Shown one piece after another: positions 33,957-41,741 of a DNA stretch of 64,000 nucleotides; position 1 is the first letter of the stretch, and the number at the start of each line of letters is the position of its first letter. The notes under the pieces were generated by a model. It did not search any database. It saw nothing but the letters and a program-made list of their open reading frames with translations, and had not been told where the DNA came from. The translations under genes were made by a program, and so were the position numbers. This DNA is from Fimbriimonas ginsengisoli Gsoil 348 (lineage in GTDB: Bacteria > Armatimonadota > Fimbriimonadia > Fimbriimonadales > Fimbriimonadaceae): the NCBI RefSeq assembly GCF_000724625.1, contig NZ_CP007139.1, positions 3,968,001-4,032,000 on the forward strand. Direction: 5' to 3'.

Positions 33957-36197
33957 ATGGCACAAGATTACGATGTAAGAGGACCCGATGGAACGAGTAT
34001 CGGCGCCGTTCGCTGGAATGGGACGGGCGAGCCGACGGATGCGGATCTCGCGAGGATGGCGGCGGGACTAAGAGGGCAAACCGGGCCTTCACTCCGCCCG
34101 CAATCTCCGGCAAGTACCCCAACCGGCATCTCACCGACGATGCCTTGGGGTGACGCGCTTCACCAACTCTCTCAATACGATCAAGGCGAGAGAAAGGGCT
34201 TGGAGTACAGCGCGCCGGAGTCGGCAAGGCGAGGCGCTTTGAGGTTGTTGCTCCAAAGGAAGTACCAGCAACTTCAGAAGGTCGTCGCGCAGAACCGCAA
34301 CGCTCAAGCCCTCAACGAGTTCTCGCCGTCCGACATCCCGAAGTTCCAAGCCCAAGAGCGAGCGCTCACGACACTTGAGCAGAACAAGCGACTCTGGAGT
34401 CAGCCGCCGCAGACTAAGGCCAATTCCGCCGGTTCGACTTCGGGCGGCGCGAACGCTAACCCCCTCACCGCGGGCCCTGGTCGCCAGATTGCGGCGGCGG
34501 GGCGCCAGGACAACTCGGCGCGAAGTCGGCATGCGGGCGACACGATTCCGAAGGTCCGAGTCCAGGATATTCCCGACTCGTTTAAGATTCCCAGCATTCC
34601 TGCTTACGTATTGGCCCAGGATGCGACGGCTGGCAAGCCCATCCAAAAGACTCGGGCCGATTGGGCAGCTCACTGGGCTCGAATCGTAAACGGCATCCCT
34701 TCCGCCCATCCGACGGGGCCGGATTACGTGACGTTTGAGGGTGCTTCGCGGGGTATTCAGGACTACGTCAACGAGACGACGGAGTCGATTGCGGATTGGC
34801 TCAAGAACCTCGGCGGGGGTGTCCCGGCCGACGTGGCGGCCCATATCGCCCTCGTCAACAACCCACTCGGTGTGTTCCCAGCCGTTCATGATGCGGTGAA
34901 GGATGCGGGGGCGGGATTGATCGCGAACACCGTCACCACCCTCCCTCAGGCGGGATCCTCACTCCTAACGGCGACGGACACAACACGCCCGGCGTCCGAT
35001 CGTTTGAAGGCGACGGGGGAAGTAGCCCTCGCTGCCTTTCGCCCTGAAGCATTTATCGCCGAACTTGGAAAGGCGGGAATCGGGGCGGCTAAATCGGCGA
35101 TTATCACCGCGCAAGCCAAGCAACTCCTTAAGGCCGGCAATGTAGAAGAATTCTTCGCCTTCATAAAGGGCCTCGAGGCTCAAGGTGTCGATTGGAAGCC
35201 GGCGATTCTGCCAAACCTCCCTCAGGACCTTGCAAAGGCGGTCAAGACCGGCGTTAAAGCTGCGCTGCGTCCCCGGTTCATGGGCCATGCAGAGCCGGCC
35301 GCCCCAAGCGTCTCCGAAGCGCCTCGAGGGCCAAGGGTGGGCGGGCCGAGGGTCCGCTCCGACACGTCAGCCTACGCCGAGATGGCTGGCAAAGGTAGCA
35401 AAGGTCCGGATAAAACCATTCGACCTCAAGAGCCCATCATCGGAACACCTGGAAAGGATGGAACTTTCCTTGCAATAGATCGAGAAAAGGATAAAGGACA
35501 GGCGTTTGCGCACTCAAAAGATGCCGCTGACATGCTTTTGGCCTACTTCAAAGGACTGGATGAGAGATTATTCGATAAGTCTCCCGGCTTTGACCAACAG
35601 TACGCAGATGTCCTGAAGACTCTTCCCGAATATTCGGATGGCTTTAGCCTGCAATTCCACAATTCAATCAATTCCTCCAAGGCAAGGGGAATGTATAGTG
35701 CGTTTTCGGGTATTGCGCAGATTGCTCGGAATTACCGTGGGAGCGATCTGCTCGGTACGGTCATTCACGAGTTTGCTCACCACCTTCAATTCTTTCTAAA
35801 TGAGAGGGACATGAGGATCCTTCAAAAGCAATTCGAGCTCGAAAGCGAACGCGACTCTCTCCATTCTAATGCGTATCGTTACAAGAACTTCAGCGAATGG
35901 TGGGCAGAAAGCGTACGAGATAAGGTCCAAAGGGAGCAATTCGACAAGATTGCCCTGGATAAGATCGAGAATCCATTCCTACGAGTTCTAAAGCGTAGCT
36001 GGATAGCCGTGAAAGGTGTTCTGAATACGCTTTATCGCGTCTACATTCGGAAAGGGAGACGCGATGAAGCTTCTCGGATTTACGAAGCCATCACAAGCCC
36101 TGTTCGAAGTCCATCGGGCACGTTCAAGCGTGAGCATCTGGGCATGAGTGGTCCTGGCGGGGAGCAGCTTATCGACGATATCGGGTTCGGAGGCTAG
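33957..36197 (+). CDS. Polymorphic toxin D1 with C-terminal HExxH zinc-peptidase domain
   Basis: 746 residues. N-terminus has a short element (residues 25-41, TGEPTDADLARMAAGLR) comparable with B1's. Helical linkers with DALHQL and SRHAGDTIPK segments are shared with C1. The C-terminal region (about 500-746) contains His604-Glu605-x-x-His608 in TVIHEFAHHLQFF and a downstream FSEWWAESVRD (645-655; Glu647 or Glu651 as third ligand). This is the gluzincin pattern of LF-like and phage-associated metallopeptidases. A C-terminal segment after it (RIYEAITSPVRSPSG...EHLGMSGPGG) also occurs as a relic at 36716-36910. A candidate immunity gene follows after 80 bp. Confidence 0.78.
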   Translation: MAQDYDVRGPDGTSIGAVRWNGTGEPTDADLARMAAGLRGQTGPSLRPQSPASTPTGISPTMPWGDALHQLSQYDQGERKGLEYSAPESARRGALRLLLQRKYQQLQKVVAQNRNAQALNEFSPSDIPKFQAQERALTTLEQNKRLWSQPPQTKANSAGSTSGGANANPLTAGPGRQIAAAGRQDNSARSRHAGDTIPKVRVQDIPDSFKIPSIPAYVLAQDATAGKPIQKTRADWAAHWARIVNGIPSAHPTGPDYVTFEGASRGIQDYVNETTESIADWLKNLGGGVPADVAAHIALVNNPLGVFPAVHDAVKDAGAGLIANTVTTLPQAGSSLLTATDTTRPASDRLKATGEVALAAFRPEAFIAELGKAGIGAAKSAIITAQAKQLLKAGNVEEFFAFIKGLEAQGVDWKPAILPNLPQDLAKAVKTGVKAALRPRFMGHAEPAAPSVSEAPRGPRVGGPRVRSDTSAYAEMAGKGSKGPDKTIRPQEPIIGTPGKDGTFLAIDREKDKGQAFAHSKDAADMLLAYFKGLDERLFDKSPGFDQQYADVLKTLPEYSDGFSLQFHNSINSSKARGMYSAFSGIAQIARNYRGSDLLGTVIHEFAHHLQFFLNERDMRILQKQFELESERDSLHSNAYRYKNFSEWWAESVRDKVQREQFDKIALDKIENPFLRVLKRSWIAVKGVLNTLYRVYIRKGRRDEASRIYEAITSPVRSPSGTFKREHLGMSGPGGEQLIDDIGFGG

Positions 36198-36277
36198 TGC
36201 GAGGAAATGCGAATGACAAAAAACCGGTTCCGTGAGAAGCCAGCATGCTGTATCATTAAGAGGGGCTGAAAATTGAC

Positions 36278-36481
36278 ATGTTCTTAGAGCGCTTCTTTGA
36301 GATTATTTTCTACCCTCTCTTTTATGTCTTAGACTGGCTTTTAGGCGTGGACGAGGCCCGCATCGATCGGAAAATCGAGGAAAACAGGAAAAGGTTGGAC
36401 TCTATCGACGTGAAGAAACTTGTGCGAGAGGCCATGGAGAGGGGAGAGGATCCCGCCATCTACAATACCAAGGATATCTAG
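36278..36481 (+). CDS. Candidate immunity protein I3 for toxin D1
   Basis: 67 residues with an aromatic/hydrophobic N-terminal helix (about 1-23, MFLERFFEIIFYPLFYVLDW) that probably contacts the membrane, then a charged helix (RKIEENRKRLDSIDVKKLV) and the end ERGEDPAIYNTKDI. Not recognised. A degraded second copy lies at 36989-37208 behind a fragment of the D toxin end, so the toxin end and this small gene have been duplicated together. That linkage is the main support for an immunity role. Confidence 0.6.
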   Translation: MFLERFFEIIFYPLFYVLDWLLGVDEARIDRKIEENRKRLDSIDVKKLVREAMERGEDPAIYNTKDI

Positions 36482-36715
36482 GGCAGGAGAGGGTAAGGCT
36501 CTCCCAACTTTGAACGGGGTTTCCTCAGGTCAGATACTGTCCTGAGTCCTGGACGGTGAGTCTGAGGAAGAGGCAAGTTTCAGGGCGATCCATAGCCTTC
36601 AAGCGGCGATCGGCGAACGGCGTGCCGCAATCGCCGAATTCGACGGCAGTTCGATAAAGCTTCAGAGGAACATCGCCGCCTAGCGGCGAACGCTCAAGCC
36701 ACCCGCCACCGGCGA
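36482..36715. other. Intergenic sequence between I3 and the D2 relic
   Basis: 234 bp with no gene. It contains short imperfect inverted segments (TTTCCTCAGGTCAG... CTGTCCTGAG; TAGCGGCGAACG). I see no promoter or coding signal that I can support. Confidence 0.3.
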
Positions 36716-36910
36716 ATGCCGCCACCTCTCTCCGGATATATCCCCGGCTCAAAAGTTAGGCCGGCCGAAAGGGGAAAGATGCCCGACGAAGTAGCTCGAA
36801 TCTATGAAGCTATGACAAGCCCTGTTCGAAGTCCATTGGGAAACTTCAAGCGAGAGCATTTGGGTATGGACGGTGCGGGCGGGGTGCAACTCACTAAGAA
36901 TCTTGGCTAG
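36716..36910 (+). pseudogene. Relic D2: C-terminal end of a second D-type toxin
   Basis: Reads MPPPLSGYIPGSKVRPAE... then EVARIYEAMTSPVRSPLG, FKREHLGMDGAGGVQL, matching the final ~45 residues of D1 but with no peptidase core. Its first 57 bp match 33717-33772, just before D1. So this is a deletion product or an orphan cassette assembled by recombination between those short matches. Confidence 0.65.
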
Positions 36911-36988
36911 CGGGGTCCCGCTGGTGAAAATAAATTGGTCCCTTGAGAAAACAGAAGCCAGTATTATTAATGAAGAACGAAAATGAAG

Positions 36989-37208
36989 ACGTTTTTTTGA
37001 GCGCCTCTTCTGCATTCTTTTGTATCCATTCTTTTGTGCCATGAACTGGCTTTTTGGGGCGGACGGTGCCAGCATCGAACGGAAAATCGAGGAAGACAGG
37101 AAACGGTCGGATTCTTTCGACGTGGAGAAATTTGTGCGAGAGGCCATGGAGAGGGGAGAGGATCCCGCCATCTACAATACCAAGGATATCAAGGGCGGGA
37201 GAGGGTAA
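36989..37208 (+). pseudogene. Degraded copy I4 of the small immunity gene
   Basis: Aligns with I3 along its length. The start codon is changed to ACG and the first codons are frameshifted near a T-run. The remaining frame (open from a TTG at 37020) keeps SFDVEKFVREAMERGEDPAI and NTKDI. Probably not functional unless it starts at TTG. Confidence 0.6.
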
Positions 37209-37257
37209 GGTTCTCGGAGTTCTCGCGCCTAAAGGCCAGTCACAGCGTTCATCCTTG

Positions 37258-37385
37258 TGAACGACGAGGCGGCGTCTATCGAAGGAGACGACTCGGACTT
37301 GTAAGGTCCCCGATCGTCACTGCCGCTCGCTCTGCAGCTAGCGCCCGTCCAGCCCAAGGCGAGGACGCGGTTTGTTCATGGAATT
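37258..37385 (+). pseudogene. Relic B3: N-terminal fragment of a B-type toxin gene
   Basis: Matches B1 around 26505-26620: GAGGCGGC-TC-ATCGAAGGAGACGA (encodes EAASIEGDDSD) and the following GCCGCTCGCTCT. An in-frame stop follows immediately after GDDSDL. Shows that a complete B gene once lay here. The rest of the gap, 37386-37765, holds no gene that I can support; a long overlapping frame there has no family character. Confidence 0.55.
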
Positions 37386-37765
37386 GTCGAAAGTGCTTCT
37401 CCGCCACCTGCAGAGTGTCAAGGCAAGTGATGAAAAAAGATGCTCAACAAGATGAAAGAATCGCGCCGGTGGGTAACCCTGATAGCTCAACAGAAGCAAC
37501 TGCCCGAATCGATCGGGACGGGTCGGCCGATGATCTGAGCTTTGTCTTTGTTCCGCCGGTCGTGGATGAAGTGAGCCCGGTACTCGGCGCCGTCGAGACA
37601 AACCATTAGCCACAGACGAACACGCTAACTGAACTGGGGTCTCCTCGGTAAGTAGGTAGGAGAAGGCGGCGCCCGTCAGGCCCTGGGTGTTAACCGCACA
37701 TGAAGCGTCACGCTCACCACAAGACAATTGGGCTTCCAGCCTGAAATTCGAATTGATACCGCATC

Positions 37766-37808
37766 AAGCGGCCCCGCTTCCTAGTTAGGGAGCGGGGCCG
37801 CTTTCGTT
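37766..37808 (+). terminator. Terminator closing the toxin array
   Basis: AAGCGGCCCCGCTTCC pairs with GGGAGCGGGGCCGCTT around TAGTTA, followed by TCGTTTA. As at 25063, the ribosome site of the next gene (aggag) begins right behind the stem, so the array 25.1-37.7 kb is bracketed by two terminators of the same design. Confidence 0.7.
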
Positions 37809-37818
37809 TAGGAGAATC

Positions 37819-38016
37819 ATGAAAAAGAAAGCTATTTCGAAGAAACCGAGCCCACTTATGGGTTTGGGAATCATCGGCGACTTGCTCGGAGCGAAGTCGC
37901 CGGCTAATAAGAAGAAACTACCGGCGGCTCCAAAGCCACCGAAACCAGCGCCGCCGATCTTCCCAGTCGTCGCTCCGAAAGCTGCGCCGGTCAAAAAGCG
38001 GGGAGGTAAGAAGTGA
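37819..38016 (+). CDS. Small Lys/Pro/Ala-rich protein
   Basis: 65 residues: basic N-terminus (MKKKAISKKPSP), short hydrophobic stretch (GLGIIGDLLG), then a Pro/Ala/Lys-rich tail ending KKRGGKK. Shine-Dalgarno (aggag) present. Composition suggests a DNA-binding or flexible virion component. Not recognised. Overlaps the next gene by 4 bp (GTGA). Confidence 0.6.
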   Translation: MKKKAISKKPSPLMGLGIIGDLLGAKSPANKKKLPAAPKPPKPAPPIFPVVAPKAAPVKKRGGKK

Positions 38017-38924
38017 GTCGAAACCCGGCAAGCTCGGTCGTCGACATCGCGGTGCAAGTTTCCGGGCTACAGGCTTACATGTTCCTGTCGGCGGGCGGCA
38101 CCGTCAACGTTACCGGCATCTTCGTTAACAACTACGGAGACCAGACCGGAAACTCGTTCGCCTCCACCATGGGTGCGGCAACCGCAAAAACCCTTACCGA
38201 CTTCGCGGGAGCGATCCCGTCGGATGCGGTGGGGGCGATCTTGGAGTTCTCGGGCGCGGCCTACGCGGGCTTCGGAGCTCAAACTCCGGGGTACGTGACG
38301 GACTTCCAGACGAACCCGTCGAGATATGCGCCGGTCCCCGCTTCGACTCCGCAGGTGTTCGGGCGCGTGAACCCGCTGACCTACCAGCCGTCGATCGCGA
38401 TCTCGGCGCTTCCGAGTGAGAGTCACATCGGGGAGGTGGGCGGCCGGATCGCTCGAACCGGCGATAGCTTCACCCGCCCCGCCGATACCACCGCGTACGC
38501 CTCGGGCGACCTCGTGGCGAACAGTGTGACGGCGGGAAGCGTGACGCCGCTTTCGTTTGCGGTGGCGCGGGTGGCGCAGGGGAGCGGAATGCTTCGGCGG
38601 CTGAAGCTGCGGAAGAGCAACACCTCCCTGACAAACGCTTCCTTCCGCGTCCACCTGTACCTCAGCAGCCCGGTCCCCTCGAATGGCGACAACGGCGCTT
38701 GGCTCACCGATAACGGCGCTTCCTACATCGGCTCGTTCGACGTCACCATGGACCGGGTCTTTACGGATGGCGCGGTCGGGATCGGAACCCCGACGGTCGG
38801 CACCGAGATCAACTTCGCGCTCACGTCTGGCCAGGTGGTCTACGGCCTTATCGAGGCCCGGGCCGCGTACACGCCGGCAAGCGCCGAGGTCTTTACCGTG
38901 ATCTTAGAGGACTTGCAAAACTAA
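38013..38924 (+). CDS. Putative virion structural protein (fibre/decoration-like)
   Basis: 303 residues, GTG start. The last ~150 residues form a beta-rich domain (FTRPADTTAYASGDLVANSV, RLKLRKSNTSLTNASFRVHLY, PVPSNGDNGAW, GSFDVTMDRVF) of a type common in phage structural and fibre proteins. The N-terminal half is also beta-rich, with a VDIAVQVSGLQAYMFLSAGG opening. Exact family uncertain. First of three overlapping genes that end the island. Confidence 0.65.
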   Translation: MSRNPASSVVDIAVQVSGLQAYMFLSAGGTVNVTGIFVNNYGDQTGNSFASTMGAATAKTLTDFAGAIPSDAVGAILEFSGAAYAGFGAQTPGYVTDFQTNPSRYAPVPASTPQVFGRVNPLTYQPSIAISALPSESHIGEVGGRIARTGDSFTRPADTTAYASGDLVANSVTAGSVTPLSFAVARVAQGSGMLRRLKLRKSNTSLTNASFRVHLYLSSPVPSNGDNGAWLTDNGASYIGSFDVTMDRVFTDGAVGIGTPTVGTEINFALTSGQVVYGLIEARAAYTPASAEVFTVILEDLQN

Positions 38925-39703
38925 TGGTCCCCGGCACGATGCGAGCGGCCGTCCTGTCGGGCGGCTACGATCCGGTGGTGTCGGCATGGATCGCAGCCGG
39001 CGGCTCGGCCAGCGCGGCCACCCTGGCCGCTACCGACGCGATGGTGAAGACCTGGCGTCGGGACGGTTACTTCGGCAAGATCACCACGTTCGTGGGAATG
39101 TTCGGCGCCGACCTCAATTCGGCCCTGCTCCCTCTCATCGGAACCGCGCCGACGCCGGTGAACTTCGTCAGCGGCGACTACTCGGAGGGCGCCGGCCTTA
39201 CCGGAAACGGGACCAGCAAGTATCTGGACTCCGGTCAACAGGCGCCGGGACCGGCCACAGGGGGAATGGGGGTCTACATGCGCACGCTGATGTCGACGGC
39301 GGCTTTTCGCACGCCGATCGGCTCCTCTGGCGCGACCGATCTGTACCAGATCATCCAGAACAGTACGCCAAGCTATCAAGCCACGTACGGATTAACGGGC
39401 CTTACAACGGCGGTGAACGCCCAGATGCCGGTGGGCGCTTGGCACGCCGACCGAAGCTCTTCGACCCGCCTCGATCTCTACTTTAACGGCAGCTCGGTCA
39501 GTAACCGAACGACCTCGACCACGCCGGCGGCAAACGGCTTGAACGTGTACGTGTTCGGCCGGAACCAGTCGGGAAGCGCGGGTGGCTTGGCGGCGGTTTC
39601 CTTGGCGGGATACTGGATGACTTCTTCGTTGACCGCCGCGGAGGCGCTGGCCATGTACACGAGCATCCAAACCTGGCAAACCGCGCTCGGGAGGAATGTA
39701 TGA
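38924..39703 (+). CDS. Putative tail-fibre-like protein with LamG/ConA-like domain
   Basis: 259 residues. Pattern resembles phage concanavalin-like domains: VNFVSGDYSEGAGLTGNGTS with KYLDSG, a WHADRSSSTRLDLYFNGSSV strand pair, VYVFGRNQSGS and the final ALAMYTSIQTWQTALGRNV helix. Such domains bind sugars or tail-fibre partners. Start overlaps the previous stop by one base. Function by pattern, not proved. Confidence 0.6.
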   Translation: MVPGTMRAAVLSGGYDPVVSAWIAAGGSASAATLAATDAMVKTWRRDGYFGKITTFVGMFGADLNSALLPLIGTAPTPVNFVSGDYSEGAGLTGNGTSKYLDSGQQAPGPATGGMGVYMRTLMSTAAFRTPIGSSGATDLYQIIQNSTPSYQATYGLTGLTTAVNAQMPVGAWHADRSSSTRLDLYFNGSSVSNRTTSTTPAANGLNVYVFGRNQSGSAGGLAAVSLAGYWMTSSLTAAEALAMYTSIQTWQTALGRNV

Positions 39704-40026
39704 CCCCCGCAGTATTGACGATCGACGGCCAATCGTTCGAGGAGCTGCCCGCGAACGAACAGGCGGCGTTCAACATTCAGCGATGCTTCGACGTGGCGGA
39801 GAAGGCGTGGCGGGACGGGCACTGGATGGAGTGCCGGCAAAGCGACGTGGACGAGATCAACGCCCGCCTCGCCGGCTCGGCCCGCGTGATGCCGCTCACC
39901 GCGTCCGATGGACGCCTGATGCTTTGCGCGGATCTTCTCACCGACTGCGGCCCCGGCGGAACTTACGAACCAGCGGCGGACTTGCTGCAGGGGCTCACCA
40001 TCGTCGTCTGGTCCCCGTCCGCCTAG
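39700..40026 (+). CDS. Unknown 108-aa protein at the right end of the island
   Basis: Small acidic soluble protein (LTIDGQSFEELPANEQAAFNI) overlapping the previous gene (ATGA). Not recognised; tail-fibre assembly or a late accessory role is possible. Followed by a strong terminator and then chromosomal metabolic genes on the opposite strand. Confidence 0.65.
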   Translation: MTPAVLTIDGQSFEELPANEQAAFNIQRCFDVAEKAWRDGHWMECRQSDVDEINARLAGSARVMPLTASDGRLMLCADLLTDCGPGGTYEPAADLLQGLTIVVWSPSA

Positions 40027-40036
40027 CTCGGCGCTT

Positions 40037-40075
40037 GCCCCTCCCGCTTCGGCGAGAGGGGCGGTTTTTTTGTTT
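40037..40075 (+). terminator. Rho-independent terminator at the right boundary
   Basis: Stem GCCCCTC (40037-40043) pairs with GAGGGGC (40056-40062), inner GC/GC pairs around TTCG, followed by GGTTTTTTTGTTT. It separates the phage island from birA. Confidence 0.85.
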
Positions 40076-40784
40076 AGGAGCCGAAGATCGCGTCGGCGGC
40101 GAGGACGGACTGCGATTCGCCGTCTACGGAGCACAAGAGCTGGCCGTCGGAGCCGATCCCCAAGGCTATCCCCTCTTCTCCCGAAGGGAGGCGGAAACGC
40201 TTGCCGGGAGTTGCGTCGAACAGGTTCCAGATCGGAGCCAACGCGCCCCAAGAAGTTGGCTCGGGAAGGTCGGCGAGACGGCTGACGATGCGGTGGCCGA
40301 CCGCCTCGGGGTCGTAGGTCCCTCCGTGCACGATCGACGCGCTGGTGGCGATCTCTTCGAGATCCGCCGGAAACTCCGATTGGTTCAGGTTAATCCCGAT
40401 CCCCACCACCGGTACCTTTCGGCCTTGGGAATCGGGCAAAAGCTCGGTGAGAATTCCGCCCAGCTTTTTGCCACCTTCCACCAGGTCGTTCGGCCAGCGG
40501 AGCTGGCAGTGCAGTACCCCGGCGGCCGCGATGGCGGCGGCCATCCCCACTAGGTACGGCCTCGGGTGGTCGGCGTAGGCGTGGAAGACGAGCGAATAGG
40601 TGAGCGAGTCCCCTTCGCGGCTCACCCACGGACGGCCGAACCGGCCTCGGCCCTGAGTCTGCTCGCGGGCGAACACCACCCCGACCGGCTCACCGTTCCG
40701 GAGCAAATCCCCCGCGACTTTCTGTGTGCTCGGCACTTCGTCAAGGGCGCGCCATTCGAATCCGCCATCTAGCGGTGACTTCAT
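40074..40784 (-). CDS. birA: Biotin--[acetyl-CoA-carboxylase] ligase
   Basis: Activates biotin as biotinyl-AMP and transfers it to carboxylase carrier domains. 236 residues, class I (no N-terminal HTH, so not a repressor). Motifs: VPSTQKVA, AREQTQGRGRFGRPW (the adenylate-binding loop), LRWPNDL with KKLGGILTE, and VVGIGINLNQ. A short C-terminal SH3-like domain is present. Its start overlaps the nadC stop (ATGA), forming a cofactor-biosynthesis operon. Confidence 0.93.
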   Translation of the reverse strand: MKSPLDGGFEWRALDEVPSTQKVAGDLLRNGEPVGVVFAREQTQGRGRFGRPWVSREGDSLTYSLVFHAYADHPRPYLVGMAAAIAAAGVLHCQLRWPNDLVEGGKKLGGILTELLPDSQGRKVPVVGIGINLNQSEFPADLEEIATSASIVHGGTYDPEAVGHRIVSRLADLPEPTSWGALAPIWNLFDATPGKRFRLPSGEEGIALGIGSDGQLLCSVDGESQSVLAADAIFGS

Positions 40785-41635
40785 ACGATCTCCAAGTGAA
40801 ACGGCATCGAGGGCGCCGAGTGGGTGAGCGCGCCTACCGAGATGAGGTCAACCCCGGTCTGGGCAACCCCGCGAACCGTGTCGAGGTTGATCCCCCCGCT
40901 CGCCTCGAAGAGGCAGCGCCCCTTGTGCGCCTTCACCGCCTCGCGCATCATGAACGGGTCCATGTTGTCGAGCAGAATCACGTCGGCGCCGGCTTCGATC
41001 GCTTCCGCGACCTGGTCCAGCGTTTCACATTCGACTTCGATCTTGGTCATGTGCGAGGCATAACCTTTCAGGCGTTTCACCGCCTCTTGGATGGAGCCGG
41101 CGGCGGCGATGTGGTTATCCTTCAGCATCGCGCCATCGTACAGGCCCATCCGGTGGTTGTGTCCGCCTCCACACCTAACCGCGTACTTCTGCAGGGTGCG
41201 CAGCATCGGCAGCGTCTTGCGGGTATCCACGATGCGGGCGTTGGTCCCCTCGATCTTCCGAACGAAAAGGTCGGTCAGCGTCGCCACCCCGCTCAGGTGC
41301 ATCATGAAATTTAAGGCGGTCCGCTCCGCCGTCATCACCCGGCGAGCGGGAAGAAGGCCGCTGATGATGATTTCGCCCCGTTGCACATATTCGCCGTCCA
41401 CCCGGTGGACTTCGATAAAGGCGTTTTCCGGATCGGTCGAGTACGGCGCCAGCAGATACTCGGCGATCGCCACTCCGCACAACACGCCCTCCGCCTGCGC
41501 CTCGATCTGCCACTGGATCTGAAGATCCGGCGGAAGCGCTCCGCTGGTAAGGTCGCCGCTCCCCACGTCTTCTGCGACGGCATCGTCGACGATCATCCAC
41601 CAATTCTGCGGTTCGGGTTGCAGCCAAATGCTCAC
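40781..41635 (-). CDS. nadC: Nicotinate-nucleotide pyrophosphorylase (quinolinate phosphoribosyltransferase)
   Basis: Converts quinolinate and PRPP into nicotinate mononucleotide in NAD synthesis. 284 residues, normal length. Motifs: EDVGSGDLTS near the N-terminus, IVDTRKTLPMLRTLQKYAV, RCGGGHNHRMGLYDGAMLKDNH, and the C-terminal EASGGINL, all typical of NadC. GTG start. A downstream ATG (MIVDDAV) is possible but would shorten the conserved N-terminal helix. Cotranscribed with birA. Confidence 0.95.
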   Translation of the reverse strand: MSIWLQPEPQNWWMIVDDAVAEDVGSGDLTSGALPPDLQIQWQIEAQAEGVLCGVAIAEYLLAPYSTDPENAFIEVHRVDGEYVQRGEIIISGLLPARRVMTAERTALNFMMHLSGVATLTDLFVRKIEGTNARIVDTRKTLPMLRTLQKYAVRCGGGHNHRMGLYDGAMLKDNHIAAAGSIQEAVKRLKGYASHMTKIEVECETLDQVAEAIEAGADVILLDNMDPFMMREAVKAHKGRCLFEASGGINLDTVRGVAQTGVDLISVGALTHSAPSMPFHLEIV

Positions 41636-41741
41636 AAGTAAGAAGGGTTTACCCTTTTCTAAGGCGGAAGGCAGCCGTAGCGTCGGCGCCCTCGCCGATG
41701 ATCCCCTCCCAAAGCATTAATCGGGAAGAGCCAGGCGTGGG

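Noticed and set aside
36200-36277. Promoter directly upstream of I3
   Set aside because: A TATCAT box is present and partly kept in the second copy, but no -35 at a proper spacing was found.
37034-37609. A 191-codon open frame between I4 and the terminator
   Set aside because: It runs across the I4 relic and the B3 relic in another frame, has no ribosome site, and its sequence has no family character. More likely chance.
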